The notes below the pieces were generated by a model. The model did no database searches and was not told the DNA's origin. It saw only the letters and a list, made by a program, of their open reading frames with translations. The position numbers and the translations under genes were made by a program. A stretch of 64,000 bases of DNA from Polyangiaceae bacterium (GTDB taxonomy: Bacteria > Myxococcota_A > Polyangia > Polyangiales > Polyangiaceae). This document shows, piece by piece, positions 36,872-45,684 of the stretch. The DNA is taken from positions 104,333 to 168,332 of the forward strand of contig JABFXY010000002.1 in assembly GCA_013361525.1 (NCBI GenBank). The letters run 5' to 3'. Numbering within the stretch: the stretch's first letter is position 1; every line of letters begins with the position of its first letter.

Positions 36872-37558
36872 TTAACCGCCGGACGATACCGACCGGAAGG
36901 GGTGCAGGAAGGCTGCGAGCGAGGCGGGGTTGCGCGTCTGCATCCAGAGGCGGCCCTGGCCGTTGAACTCGCAAACGAGACCCTCGCCGCTCAAGAACAG
37001 GCTCTTCAGCCCGCCGAGCTTTTTCACGTTGTACTGCAACCCATAGGTGAACGCGACCATGTGCGAGTTGTCGCAAACGTACCCGTAATAGTGCTGCCCG
37101 ATGTCGACGGCGTGCAGCCCGCCGTACGAAGAGAACCAGATCTGGCCCTGGCCGTACGCGCGCAAGAGGAACAAACCGCCCGAGAAGAAGCCCTTCGAGC
37201 CTTGCCACTTCGAGTCGAGCATCACGCCCGACGTCGACGCCAGGTAAGCCCCCGATTGGAGGAACAGCTCCATCCCCGGTTGAAGGTTGAAGACCTCGAC
37301 CGTGCCCTCGGCCGCGGGCGCGAACCACAGGGATTGGCCCGGCGCCGTCGCGGTGAACGTGTTCTGGAAGATGCTCTCGCCGCCGAGCATCTTCCGCTTC
37401 AGCGCGGCGCCGAGGCCGCCCTGCATGTTCGTCTTCATCTCGATCGCGGAGTCGCGCGCGACCATCGCGCCGGATTCGGTGACGATCGTCTCACCGGGCT
37501 GATCGAAGTGGATGCGGACGAGACCGAAGTCGGGGTTGTGGCGAATCTCGCTCTGCAT
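36872..37558 (-). CDS. AIM24-family protein (third of three)
   Basis: 228 residues of the AIM24/TIGR00266 beta-sheet family: IVTESGAMVARD, GGLGAALKRKMLGGESIFQN, QSLWFAPAAEGTVEVF, WFSSYGGLHAVDI, GLVCEFNGQGRLWMQTRN. Mitochondrial AIM24 acts in MICOS/cardiolipin-linked membrane organisation; bacterial homologues have been suggested to bind membranes but have no proven function. Starts 3 bp after the stop of the second copy, so the trio is one transcription unit. No signal or TM segment is obvious. Confidence 0.92.
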   Translation of the reverse strand: MQSEIRHNPDFGLVRIHFDQPGETIVTESGAMVARDSAIEMKTNMQGGLGAALKRKMLGGESIFQNTFTATAPGQSLWFAPAAEGTVEVFNLQPGMELFLQSGAYLASTSGVMLDSKWQGSKGFFSGGLFLLRAYGQGQIWFSSYGGLHAVDIGQHYYGYVCDNSHMVAFTYGLQYNVKKLGGLKSLFLSGEGLVCEFNGQGRLWMQTRNPASLAAFLHPFRSVSSGG

Positions 37559-37561
37559 GGC

Positions 37562-38224
37562 TCACTCTCTAGGGGGCAACATGCCGCCGATGGCCTGGCC
37601 GTATTCGGAGGCGTTGCGCGACTGGATGTAGACGACGCCTTGCCCCTTGAAGGTGCAGACGAGGCCCTCACCGGAAAGGAACGACGAGACCCAGCCGCTC
37701 CCGCTCTTGCCGACGTCGTAGGTGAGCGACGACTCCCAAGCGACGATATGGCCGGTGTCGATGACCATGCTGCCGTCGACGTGGACGGGTTCGATCGCGC
37801 CGAAGGAGCCGAGGACGACCTGACCCTGGCCACGTGTCTCGAGCACGAAGAGCCCCGCGCCCGAGAAGAAGCCCTTCGCGCCGGCCCGCGTGGCGACGTC
37901 GACCGTGGGGCTGCAGGCGACGAACGCGCCGTTCTGCATGAGCCACTGCTTCTGTCCGACGTCGACGACGACCATGTCGCCACATAGAGGCGTCGCGAAG
38001 AGCACCTCGCCTTGGTTGCCTTGCGCGGTGAACGTGTTTCGGAAGAACGACTCACCGCCGAAGATCCGCTTGAGGCCACTCATGATGCCGCCCGACTGAG
38101 TGGTCATCACGACGTTCGGCGTCATCCCGACCATCGCGCCGCTCTCGGCGACGATCGCTTCGCCCGGGGCGAGCCACACTTGGGCGAGCGATTGAGAAGG
38201 CTTGTAAAGGACGTTGATCTGCAC
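37562..38224 (-). CDS. AIM24-family protein (second of three)
   Basis: 220-residue paralogue: EAIVAESGAMVGM, GLKRIFGGESFFRNTF, GEVLFATPLCGDMVVVDV, VLGSFGAIEPVHVDG, GLVCTFKGQGVVYIQSRN. Start is GTG (38224) with GAGG about nine bases upstream; the preceding gene ends only 8 bp away, and the open frame upstream overlaps it. Shares the AIM24 core with its neighbours but the copies are clearly divergent. Confidence 0.9.
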   Translation of the reverse strand: MQINVLYKPSQSLAQVWLAPGEAIVAESGAMVGMTPNVVMTTQSGGIMSGLKRIFGGESFFRNTFTAQGNQGEVLFATPLCGDMVVVDVGQKQWLMQNGAFVACSPTVDVATRAGAKGFFSGAGLFVLETRGQGQVVLGSFGAIEPVHVDGSMVIDTGHIVAWESSLTYDVGKSGSGWVSSFLSGEGLVCTFKGQGVVYIQSRNASEYGQAIGGMLPPRE

Positions 38225-38232
38225 GCGTAACC

Positions 38233-38925
38233 TCAAGGAAGAAGCTTGCCCACCCAGTCGACGAGCGAGGTCGTGTTGCGTGACTGGATGAGGACGCGGC
38301 CTTGCCCGGTGAATTCGCAGACGAGGCCCTCGCCGGAAGCGACGAAGCCCATCACGCCACCGCCCGGCGACTTCACCTTGAACTGAAGGTTCGCGTCGAA
38401 GCCGACGAGGTGACCGTTGTCGACGACGTACGTGCCGTTCACCCAGACCTCGTCGATCGCGCCGTAGCTCGTGATCCAGAGATCGCCGTGGCCCGATGCC
38501 TCGAGGAAAAAGGCGCCCTCTTTCGCGAGGATGGCGCGAAGGCCACCCCACCGCAGCTTGAGGTCGACCTCACCCGCGCACGCGACGAACGCGCCCGCGC
38601 TGAGCACCAGCGTCTGCCCCTGGAGCGGGATGTGCCGCATCGAACCCGACAGCGCTGGCGCCAGCCACACCCAGCCGCCGTTCGCGCCGGAGAAGTGGTT
38701 GACGAAGAAGGTCTCGCCGCCGACGAGCTTGCGCGCGAACGCGACCATGATCGCCTTGAGCTTGGCGAAGAAGCCCGCGCCTCGACCGGCGTTGAGCTTC
38801 ACCTCCATGTTCACGCTCGTTGCCCGCGCGACCATCGACCCGGCCTCGGCGATCAACGTCTCGTTGGGCGCGAGCGACACCTGGAGCATCGGGAACGACG
38901 GCTCGTATTTGATGATGTGCTGCAT
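38233..38925 (-). CDS. AIM24-family protein (first of three)
   Basis: 230-residue member: MLQVSLAPNETLIAEAGSMVARATS, KLVGGETFFVNHFSG, GWVWLAPALSGSMRHI, WITSYGAIDEVWVNG, GLVCEFTGQGRVLIQSRN. It is the promoter-proximal gene of the three; the unit is preceded by 101 bp to the UbiB-like gene on the same strand. The three copies conserve the Gly-Glu-Ser/Thr-Phe-Phe/Ile motif and the CxFxGQGxxxxQ(S/T)RN end, so they probably form a hetero-oligomer. Confidence 0.92.
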   Translation of the reverse strand: MQHIIKYEPSFPMLQVSLAPNETLIAEAGSMVARATSVNMEVKLNAGRGAGFFAKLKAIMVAFARKLVGGETFFVNHFSGANGGWVWLAPALSGSMRHIPLQGQTLVLSAGAFVACAGEVDLKLRWGGLRAILAKEGAFFLEASGHGDLWITSYGAIDEVWVNGTYVVDNGHLVGFDANLQFKVKSPGGGVMGFVASGEGLVCEFTGQGRVLIQSRNTTSLVDWVGKLLP

Positions 38926-39026
38926 GCTGTTTTATTTCTCGCCCGCGGGTGGCGTTGGTCCCGCCCGGGGTGTGCTCGCTCCGCTCGATATATCCAAATT
39001 GCCGACCCGGACCAAGACCCCTGGCG

Positions 39027-40790
39027 TCAGGCGCGCGGACGCGAAAACAGCATGCCGAGCAGCAGCAACCCGAAGAGCGACGCGGCGCCGATGCCCACGT
39101 TTCGCGCGAGTTGGACGTGCCCGGCGAGGTAGAGCTGGAGCGCCCCGTACCCACCTGCGATCGAGAGCGCCGCGAACACGAGTTGCCGGACGCTCCTCGC
39201 CACGGTGTTCGCCGCGCGCGTGAGGTCACGGACCCGCACCTCCGATTCGCCGCGGTTCGCGCGCATCAGATACTTGCGCAGATCCTCGGGCAGCGTGATC
39301 GCCTTGAGCGCCATGTCCTTCGCGGCCTCGACGGCGATCTGCGCCCAGTCGCGGTTGCCGAGGACGAAGCGCTGCGCGTACGGCTGGATGATCTCGACCG
39401 GATTCATGTCCGGATCGAGCTCGGTACAGACGCCTGTCAGGAGCAGCAGCGTTCGCTCCAGGTAGACCCAGTCGCGGGGGACGTGGAAGGCCTCCGACAG
39501 CTCGCGCAAGCCGATGTTCATGCGGCGCAGGCTGATGAGGTTCTCGAGGCCTTTTTGTGGGTCGAGCTTGATGTCCTTCAGGTTGAAGCTCTCGAGCTTC
39601 ACGTCCTCTTGGAAGCGCTGATGGAAGAACTCGACGACGCGCTCGCTCACGTCTTCCGTCGCGTGCCGCGAGATGAAACCCATCTTTTTGAGGGCGCGGA
39701 TGATTCGCTCGGTGTCGCGGCGAATCACGCCCTCGAGGAACTCGGGGATGCCTTCGCGCATGTCGCGCGACAGCTCTGCGACGGCGCCGAAGTCGAGCAG
39801 GACGAGCTCGCCGCTGGCGCCGACGAGCATGTTCCCGGGGTGCGGATCGGCGTGGTAGATGCCGTCGACGAACACCATCTGACAGAAGGTCTCGACGATC
39901 TTCCGCGCGAGCGCCTTGCGATCGATCTTCGCCTCGTCGATGCGCCGCATGTCGCCGACCTTGATGCCGTTGACGAACGTCGTCGTCATGACCGTCTTCG
40001 TCGACAGGTTGGCGATGGGCTTCGGGAAGACCACCATCGGGTCCGCCGCGAAGTTCTGCATGATGCGCTCGATGTTCTTCGCCTCGCGCTCGAAATCCAG
40101 CTCCTCCTGGATCATCGCCTTGATTTGCCGGTAGTAGACGTCGAGGTTCTTCGCCGGCAAAAACAGGGAAACGATGCGCATGATGCGCCGGATGGTGCCG
40201 AGATCGAGCCGCACGATCTCGTCGATGTCCGCGTGCTGGACCTTCACCGCGACGTGTTGGCCGTCGTCGAGCCACGCCTCGTGGACTTGTCCGAGCGACG
40301 CGCTCGCGAGCGGCTCGTCGCTGAACTTCGCAAAGAGCTGCACGACGGGCTTGCCGAGGTCGCGCTCGATGCGCCGGCGGATCTCGTCGGTCGGGCGCGG
40401 CGGCACGCTGTCTTGAAGTGCCGCGAGGCCGTCGCGGAACGGCGCGGGGAGAAAGTTCGCGAGCACGCTGAGGAGCTGTCCGACCTTGATGAACAGACCC
40501 TGCAGATCGACGATCGTCGTCTGCACGCGCCGCGCGTTCTTCGCGTGCACCGTTTCGAGCCGCGCTTCGAGCCATTTGGCGCCGAAAACGCGCCCGAGGA
40601 AGTACGTGAGCAGATAGCTCCCGATGACGGTGAACGTCGTCGCGTACGCGCGGATGAAGCGGTAGCTCTGCGTCGCAGGCTTGCGCGGCTGCAGCATCAT
40701 CGGGGTGCGCGTCGTCGTGGAGGTCGCGAGCGCATCTCGCGCCCCCGCGTCCCCCGGCCGCGCACGCACATCCGGACTGCTCGCCGTCAC
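39027..40790 (-). CDS. ABC1/UbiB-family atypical kinase
   Basis: 587-residue protein-kinase-like ATPase of the UbiB/AarF/COQ8 family, which supports isoprenoid quinone synthesis or lipid extraction. Diagnostic motifs: KVGQ in FIKVGQLLSV (the KxGQ element), the Ala-rich loop PLASASLGQVHEA, GIYHADPHPGN (catalytic) and VLLDFGAV (metal). The C-terminus has two hydrophobic segments (VRQLVFAALSIAGGYGALQLYLAG; IGAASLFGLLLLGMLF) that anchor it to the inner membrane. An N-terminal ~50 residues of low complexity precede the conserved FIRAYATTF. Start is GTG at 40790; ATG at 40700 is an alternative. Confidence 0.9.
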   Translation of the reverse strand: MTASSPDVRARPGDAGARDALATSTTTRTPMMLQPRKPATQSYRFIRAYATTFTVIGSYLLTYFLGRVFGAKWLEARLETVHAKNARRVQTTIVDLQGLFIKVGQLLSVLANFLPAPFRDGLAALQDSVPPRPTDEIRRRIERDLGKPVVQLFAKFSDEPLASASLGQVHEAWLDDGQHVAVKVQHADIDEIVRLDLGTIRRIMRIVSLFLPAKNLDVYYRQIKAMIQEELDFEREAKNIERIMQNFAADPMVVFPKPIANLSTKTVMTTTFVNGIKVGDMRRIDEAKIDRKALARKIVETFCQMVFVDGIYHADPHPGNMLVGASGELVLLDFGAVAELSRDMREGIPEFLEGVIRRDTERIIRALKKMGFISRHATEDVSERVVEFFHQRFQEDVKLESFNLKDIKLDPQKGLENLISLRRMNIGLRELSEAFHVPRDWVYLERTLLLLTGVCTELDPDMNPVEIIQPYAQRFVLGNRDWAQIAVEAAKDMALKAITLPEDLRKYLMRANRGESEVRVRDLTRAANTVARSVRQLVFAALSIAGGYGALQLYLAGHVQLARNVGIGAASLFGLLLLGMLFSRPRA

Positions 40791-40824
40791 CCCGGGAGCC
40801 TACCGTTCATGTGGGGGGACCGCT

Positions 40825-40892
40825 GCGGCATTCGGTAGCGTTCGGGCTGCTATTTCTCCCCCCCGGCCCCGCTCACTGCGTGAGGGGGGAGA
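40825..40892. repeat. Two-copy hairpin repeat, copy 1
   Basis: ~68 bp homologous to 53170-53238: an AT-poor leader with GGCTGC-ATTTCTCCCCCC, then a C-run, CTCACT-GCGTGAG and a G-run, i.e. an inverted repeat around a CTCAC/GTGAG core. Here it includes the stop codon of the beta-lactamase-fold gene (minus strand, stop at 40873). Confidence 0.75.
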
Positions 40893-42009
40893 GGAGCGCG
40901 TCGAACATTGCGTCGTAGGCGGCAGGACGCGCCGCGCGAATCGCGATGTGCTCGCGCGTCGGATGCACGCGGTTCGTGAGCAGGACACCGACGAAAGCCT
41001 GCTCGGGATCGATCCACAGGCTCGTTCCGGTGAAGCCGAGATGACCGAACGTCTCGGCGCCGAGGCGTGATCCGGAGCTCGGCGTCTCGCCGCCGCGGCC
41101 ATCGAAACCGGCGCGATGTGTGCCGCCTGGACGACGTCGAAGAACCGGCTCGAGATCGGCTGGTGCCAGCCAGTCGGATCGTTCGGCGAGCGCGTCGAGG
41201 ATCGCCTCGCCGAACGCGAGCACCGCGCCGGCATCGCCGAAGAGCCCCGCGTGACCGGCGAGCCCATCGCCGACGAACGCGAACGCGTTTTCGTCGTGGA
41301 CGATCCCGCGCACGAGCCCGCCTCGAAACGGCACGACCTCGGTCGGTGCGACGTGCGCGTCGAACGCTGCGTCGATCGCGCGAAGCTGGTGTGCGGATCC
41401 GGCGTGCAACGCGATGCCGAGCGGCGCGAGCACCTCGTCGTGAACGATGGCGTCGAGCCGCCGCCCGCAGCGCGCTTCGAGCGCCTTCCCCAAGAGGAGG
41501 TAGCCCATGTCGCTGTACACCGGCGGGAAACCCTCCTCCGGTGCGGTGCCCGAACACTCGGGCCGAAGCGCCGATGCCGCGGCGACCAGCGCATCCGGCG
41601 CTGAAAACGGCAAGCCCTGTTCGAGCGGTGCGAAGAGTCTCTGGTGCGCCTCGAGACCGGAGCGATGCGCCGCGAGCAGGTCCAGCGTCATGCGGGCGGC
41701 CGGCGTAGCCTGGAGCGAAGCGACCACGTCTCCGAGTCGTTCGCTTCGATCGATGACGCCGCGACGCTGTAGACGGGCGAGGGTGACGGCGACGAACGGC
41801 TTCGTGACGCTGGCGAGGTCGAACCAGGTAGACGGCGTGACGACGGCCGACGTCGCGTCGTAGGTCAGGTTGCCCGCCGCGCCGACACCTCGAACCACGG
41901 TTTCGGGCCCTATCCGCCGGCTGGCGGCGACGACCGCACCGGGCGAAGCCCCAAACCTTTCCACCACCAGGCTCGCGACGTCGTGAAGGCGCCGACCGCT
42001 CTCGGCCAT
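40873..42009 (-). CDS. Beta-lactamase-fold serine hydrolase (class C/esterase type)
   Basis: 378-residue penicillin-binding-protein-fold enzyme. Motif 1 SVTK (Ser67, Lys70) in FDLASVTKPFVAVT, motif 2 YSD (165-167) in VYSDMGYLLLG, and an HLGFTGTSLWID segment that takes the place of KTG. No signal peptide, so probably a cytoplasmic esterase or D-aminopeptidase-like hydrolase rather than an antibiotic-resistance beta-lactamase. The ATG at 42009 has AGGAACGG upstream; the frame extends to 42129 but upstream residues are not family-like. Its C-terminal codons lie within a two-copy repeat. Confidence 0.85.
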   Translation of the reverse strand: MAESGRRLHDVASLVVERFGASPGAVVAASRRIGPETVVRGVGAAGNLTYDATSAVVTPSTWFDLASVTKPFVAVTLARLQRRGVIDRSERLGDVVASLQATPAARMTLDLLAAHRSGLEAHQRLFAPLEQGLPFSAPDALVAAASALRPECSGTAPEEGFPPVYSDMGYLLLGKALEARCGRRLDAIVHDEVLAPLGIALHAGSAHQLRAIDAAFDAHVAPTEVVPFRGGLVRGIVHDENAFAFVGDGLAGHAGLFGDAGAVLAFGEAILDALAERSDWLAPADLEPVLRRRPGGTHRAGFDGRGGETPSSGSRLGAETFGHLGFTGTSLWIDPEQAFVGVLLTNRVHPTREHIAIRAARPAAYDAMFDALLSPLTQ

Positions 42010-42128
42010 ACGTTCCGTTCCTAGCCGCAGCTCGTCGTTGCGTCGACTTTGACCCTTCGTCGCCGCGACGCGTATGCTTCCAAGTCCCGTGGTCTCGAAG
42101 AGACTCGGGAGCATTTCCGAGGCCGACA

Positions 42129-43337
42129 ATGGCAGAGTTCGTTTGGGAAGCGCGCGGCCGCATGGGCGAGACGCGCAAGGGCACGATGGAGGCCGACAAC
42201 GAGGCCGCCGTCTTCGCGCGCTTGCGCGCCCAGCAGCTGAGCCCGACGAAGGTCAGCAAGAAGCTTTCGTTCAACTTCAAGCTCGGCTCCGGCGTCTCTC
42301 CGAAGGACCTCGTCAAGTTCGTCCGCCAGTTCGCGACGATGATCGACGCCGGTCTGCCGCTCGTGCAGTGCCTCGACATCCTCGCGAACCAGGAGCCGAA
42401 CAAGGACTTCCAGTTCGTCCTGCGCGACATCAAGGCGACGGTCGAGCAGGGCGCGACGTTCAGCGACGCCCTCCGCCGCCACCCGAAGATCTTCGACGAG
42501 CTCTTCGTCAACCTCGTCCACGCCGGTGAAATCGGCGGCATCCTCGACACGATCCTCAATCGTCTCGCGAGCTACATCGAAAAGCGCGTGAAGCTCGCTC
42601 GGCAGGTGCGCGGCGCGCTCGCGTACCCGACCGCGGTCATCATCATCATGATCATCGTGGTCACCGTGCTTCTCACGTGGGTCATCCCCGCGTTCGAGAA
42701 CATGTTCAAAGAGTTCGGCGCGAAGGACGGCCTTCCCTGGCTGACCAAGACGGTCATCGCCACGTCGCGCGGCTTCGTGAGCGCGCTGCCCTTCCTCGTC
42801 GTGGGCCTCGCCGCCGGCATCTTCGGCTTCGTCTCGTTCTACCGAACACGCCAGGGCAAACGCATCTTCCACCGGATGCTCTTGTGGCTGCCCATCATCG
42901 GCCCCGTGTTGCAGAAGATCGCCGTCGCGCGCTTCTCCCGCACCCTGGGTACGCTCCTTTCCTCCGGCGTCCCCATCCTCGACGCGCTCGAAATCGTAGC
43001 GAAAACGGCGGGCAACCTCGTCATCGAGGAAGGCCTCATGTACTCGCGCAGCCGCATCGCCGAAGGCAAGAACCTCGCGGAGCCGCTCAAGGAGGCGAAC
43101 GTCTTCCCGGGCATGGTCGTCCAGATGGTCGCCGTCGGCGAGCAGACGGGCGCGCTCGACACGATGCTCAACAAGATTGCCGACTTCTACGAAGAAGAGG
43201 TCGACGTCGCCGTCGCCGCGCTCACCTCGCTGCTCGAGCCGATCCTGATGGTCGTCATCGGCTCGATCGTCGGTGTGGTTCTCATCTCGATGTACCTGCC
43301 GATCTTCGACCTCGCCGGTAAGATCAAAGCGGAGTGA
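42129..43337 (+). CDS. pilC: Type IV pilus inner-membrane platform protein PilC
   Basis: 402-residue polytopic protein that couples the PilB/PilT motors to the pilus. Two T2SSF domains: ~65-185 (FVRQFATMIDAGLPL, LVHAGEIGGILDTIL) and ~265-390 (FSRTLGTLLSSGVPI, MVAVGEQTGALDTML), with transmembrane segments around 170-195, 218-240 and 375-395. N-terminal MAEFVWEARGRMGETRKG is typical. GAGG precedes the ATG. Its TGA overlaps the GTG of the next gene by 4 bp. pilB and pilT, expected upstream in Myxococcus, are not in the window; a hydrolase gene on the other strand is there instead. Confidence 0.96.
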   Translation: MAEFVWEARGRMGETRKGTMEADNEAAVFARLRAQQLSPTKVSKKLSFNFKLGSGVSPKDLVKFVRQFATMIDAGLPLVQCLDILANQEPNKDFQFVLRDIKATVEQGATFSDALRRHPKIFDELFVNLVHAGEIGGILDTILNRLASYIEKRVKLARQVRGALAYPTAVIIIMIIVVTVLLTWVIPAFENMFKEFGAKDGLPWLTKTVIATSRGFVSALPFLVVGLAAGIFGFVSFYRTRQGKRIFHRMLLWLPIIGPVLQKIAVARFSRTLGTLLSSGVPILDALEIVAKTAGNLVIEEGLMYSRSRIAEGKNLAEPLKEANVFPGMVVQMVAVGEQTGALDTMLNKIADFYEEEVDVAVAALTSLLEPILMVVIGSIVGVVLISMYLPIFDLAGKIKAE

Positions 43338-44686
43338 CCGAGGCAGACCGCGCCGCAGAGGCGAGCGAGTCACGGCCGCCGTCCACACGCGGCGGCCGGC
43401 CGGAGCTCGGGTTCAGCGGCCGCCTGGCGCGGCTCATCGCGCTGCGCCTCTTCGTCCTCACGCTGTTTCTCGGCTTCGTCACGCTCGTCTACATGCGCGG
43501 ACAGACGGGCGGCTACTCGTCGCTCGTCGCCTTCGCGACCGTCGCCGTCGCCTACGCATTGAGCGCGGTTTATGCCGCGTTTCTTCGCTCCGGACAGTTC
43601 CTGCGCGAGGTTGCGTACGCGCAGCTCGTCACGGATCAGCTGAGCTGGACGGCCATCGTCTTCGTGACCGGAGGCGTGACCAGCGGTGCAACTTCGCTCT
43701 ACGGGCTCACGTGCATCGCCGGCGCCGTCGCCCTCGGCCGAAGGGGCGCGTTCACGGGGCTGGGAGCGGCGCTCGTTTGTTACGTCGGCATCACCGCGGC
43801 GCTGATCGAAGGTCTCGTCCCGCTCCCGCCGGATCAGCGCTCGGACCTCTACGTGATGACATGGTCCGAAGCGGCTTATCCGATGCTCGCGAACTCGCTG
43901 GGCTTGACGCTGGTCGCCTCGATGGCCGGCTACCTCGCGCATCGGCTCCGCGTCGCGGGCGGCGATCTCGCCCTCGCCGAAGCGCGCGCCCAAGAGGCGG
44001 AGCGCTTGGCCCTCCTCGGCAGGCTCGCCGCGGGCCTCGCGCACGAGATCCGAAATCCGCTCGGCGGCATCGCAGGATCGATCGAGCTGCTTCGCTCGAG
44101 CGAAGGCCTCACCGAGGAGGATCGCCGGCTTTGCGAGATCGTTCAGCGCGAGGCCGCGAGGCTCAACGATCTCGTCGGCGACATGCTCGATCTCTCGAAG
44201 CCGCGCGACCCTCAGCCCGAGGACGTCGACATCGCGCAGCTCGCGCGGGACGTCGTCGCGCTCGCGTCGCGCTCCGGTCGAGGAGAGGACGTTCGCGTGC
44301 GCTACGACGGCTTGCAGACCGCGCGCGTGATGGCCGACGCATCGCAGATCCGCCAGGTCGTGTGGAACCTCGTGCGCAACGCGGTGCAGTCGAGCTCGGC
44401 GGGCGATGAAGTTCTCGTCGGTGTGACCGCTCTGCCGACCGGTGAGCTCGCGATCGCCGTCGCCGATCGAGGCCCCGGCATTCCGGCCGAGGCGCGAAAG
44501 CGCATCTTCGACGCGTTCTTCACGACGCGCTCGCACGGGACCGGCGTGGGGCTCGCCGTGGTGAAGCGCATCGTCGACGCGCATGGATTTCGCATCGAGG
44601 TCGCAGGTCGCCAGGGAGCGACGTTTCGAGTCCTCGTGCCACAGACCTCGGTCGTCAAATCGCGCGCCGAGCCCGTGCTCGGTTAG
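43334..44686 (+). CDS. pilS: Type IV pilus sensor histidine kinase PilS-like
   Basis: 450-residue membrane histidine kinase. Six or so hydrophobic N-terminal segments (to ~205), a short coiled coil, then an H box GLAHEIRNPLGG, N box WNLVRNAVQSS, G1 ADRGPGIP and G2 GTGVGLAVV. In Myxococcus and Pseudomonas PilS controls PilR, a sigma-54 activator of pilA. GTG start overlaps pilC by 4 bp, implying translational coupling. No PAS domain is obvious and pilR is not next; a sigma-54-like promoter lies ~145 bp downstream. Confidence 0.85.
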   Translation: MTEADRAAEASESRPPSTRGGRPELGFSGRLARLIALRLFVLTLFLGFVTLVYMRGQTGGYSSLVAFATVAVAYALSAVYAAFLRSGQFLREVAYAQLVTDQLSWTAIVFVTGGVTSGATSLYGLTCIAGAVALGRRGAFTGLGAALVCYVGITAALIEGLVPLPPDQRSDLYVMTWSEAAYPMLANSLGLTLVASMAGYLAHRLRVAGGDLALAEARAQEAERLALLGRLAAGLAHEIRNPLGGIAGSIELLRSSEGLTEEDRRLCEIVQREAARLNDLVGDMLDLSKPRDPQPEDVDIAQLARDVVALASRSGRGEDVRVRYDGLQTARVMADASQIRQVVWNLVRNAVQSSSAGDEVLVGVTALPTGELAIAVADRGPGIPAEARKRIFDAFFTTRSHGTGVGLAVVKRIVDAHGFRIEVAGRQGATFRVLVPQTSVVKSRAEPVLG

Positions 44687-44830
44687 GACGATCGAGAGAA
44701 CGGAAGTGCGCTCACCGGGCACGAATCGACGTGCACGGGCTCGAGGGCGCACGCAGCGATCATGTTGAGTGTGCTCACGAGCACGACCTCGACGACGAAG
44801 ACTGAATAATGGTGGGCGTATACACGTCCG

Positions 44831-44846
44831 TGGCAGAGAGGTTGCA
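44831..44846 (+). promoter_or_regulatory. Candidate sigma-54 (RpoN) promoter
   Basis: TGGCAGAGAGGTTGCA: GG and GC are exactly 10 bp apart and the -12 element TTGCA is perfect; the -24 element TGGCAG differs from TGGCAC by one base. Transcription would start near 44857, giving an ~100-nt leader to the MlaC-like gene. Placement next to pilS makes PilR control conceivable. Confidence 0.6.
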
Positions 44847-44956
44847 CGCGCCTGCCCCCCGCGCGGTCCGGGCGTTTGCATGCTGCTCCCGCGATGATTT
44901 TGCGGGACACCGAGTGTGCTTCGACTAGATCGTCCCCAAGGAGCTACGAGACGGAC

Positions 44957-45553
44957 ATGCGACGATTCTTCCTCCCGCTGATTGCCTCCGCTTTCATCAC
45001 CCTCGCGACGAGCTCGGCCTTTGCGGGCGCGGCGACCGACGCGGTGAAGGCGAAGCAGGGCGAGCTGTTCAAGCTTCTCGAAGCGGAGAACAACGACGCG
45101 AACAAGAAGAAGATCGCGACGATCTTCGACGACATGCTCGACTACGACTCCATCGCGTCCTCCTCGCTCGGCGACGAGTGGAAGAACCTGAAGGACGACG
45201 AAAAGAAGGAGTTCAAAGATCTCCTCAAGCAGCTCGTCACGCGCGCCTACGAGAAGAACCTGCGCAAGACCCTGTCGTGGAACCTCGAGTACCTCGGCGA
45301 CGAGAAGGCCGGCTCCGAGTACGTCGTGAAGACGAAGGCGAAGCACAAGACGGATTCGCGCGCCGACCCCATCACCATCGACTTCAAGATGGCGGACAAG
45401 GGCGGGGGCAAGTACCGCGTCGTCGACATCATCACCGAAGAGGTCAGCCTCGTCGGCAGCTACCGCTCGCAGTTCACCAAGATCATCAAGAAAGACGGCT
45501 TCTCCGGCCTCGCGAAGAAGATGAAGGAGAAGATCGCCAAGGGCGACGGCTGA
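44957..45553 (+). CDS. MlaC/Ttg2D-family phospholipid-binding protein
   Basis: 198-residue periplasmic protein with a cleavable Sec signal (MRRFFLPLIASAFITLATSSAFAG). The mature domain, with NNDANKKKIATIFDDMLDYDSIASSSLGDEWKNL and a C-terminal GKYRVVDIITEEVSLVGSYRSQF, matches the MlaC/Ttg2D lipid-carrier family, which shuttles phospholipid between outer and inner membranes. The rest of an mla system (MlaD, E, F) is not in the window. AAGGAG lies ~13 bases before the ATG, rather far, but no closer start gives a signal peptide. Possible sigma-54 promoter upstream. Confidence 0.85.
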   Translation: MRRFFLPLIASAFITLATSSAFAGAATDAVKAKQGELFKLLEAENNDANKKKIATIFDDMLDYDSIASSSLGDEWKNLKDDEKKEFKDLLKQLVTRAYEKNLRKTLSWNLEYLGDEKAGSEYVVKTKAKHKTDSRADPITIDFKMADKGGGKYRVVDIITEEVSLVGSYRSQFTKIIKKDGFSGLAKKMKEKIAKGDG

Positions 45554-45591
45554 CGCGCGACGGCTCACGGTCGCCCCCGTAGACCCATCGA

Positions 45592-45651
45592 CCGCGCCCC
45601 CGCGTCCCCGCCCGACCTCCGGGCCCGGAGCCTCGGGGGCGCGCTGTTTTT
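45592..45651 (+). terminator. Intrinsic terminator after the MlaC-like gene
   Basis: Outer GC-rich arms GCGCCCCCG (45594-45602) and CGGGGGCGC (45634-45642) enclose a second inverted repeat CTCCGGG-CCCGGAG (45617-45630), and the structure is followed by GCTGTTTTT. Good match to a Rho-independent terminator. Confidence 0.75.
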
Positions 45652-45684
45652 GGTGCCGCGCGGGCCTACTGGTAAGCTGCGTCG

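Noticed and set aside
40873..42009. Antibiotic-resistance beta-lactamase
   Set aside because: SxxK and YSD are present but no signal peptide is seen and the third motif is HLGFTGT, more like class C esterases; no resistance context.
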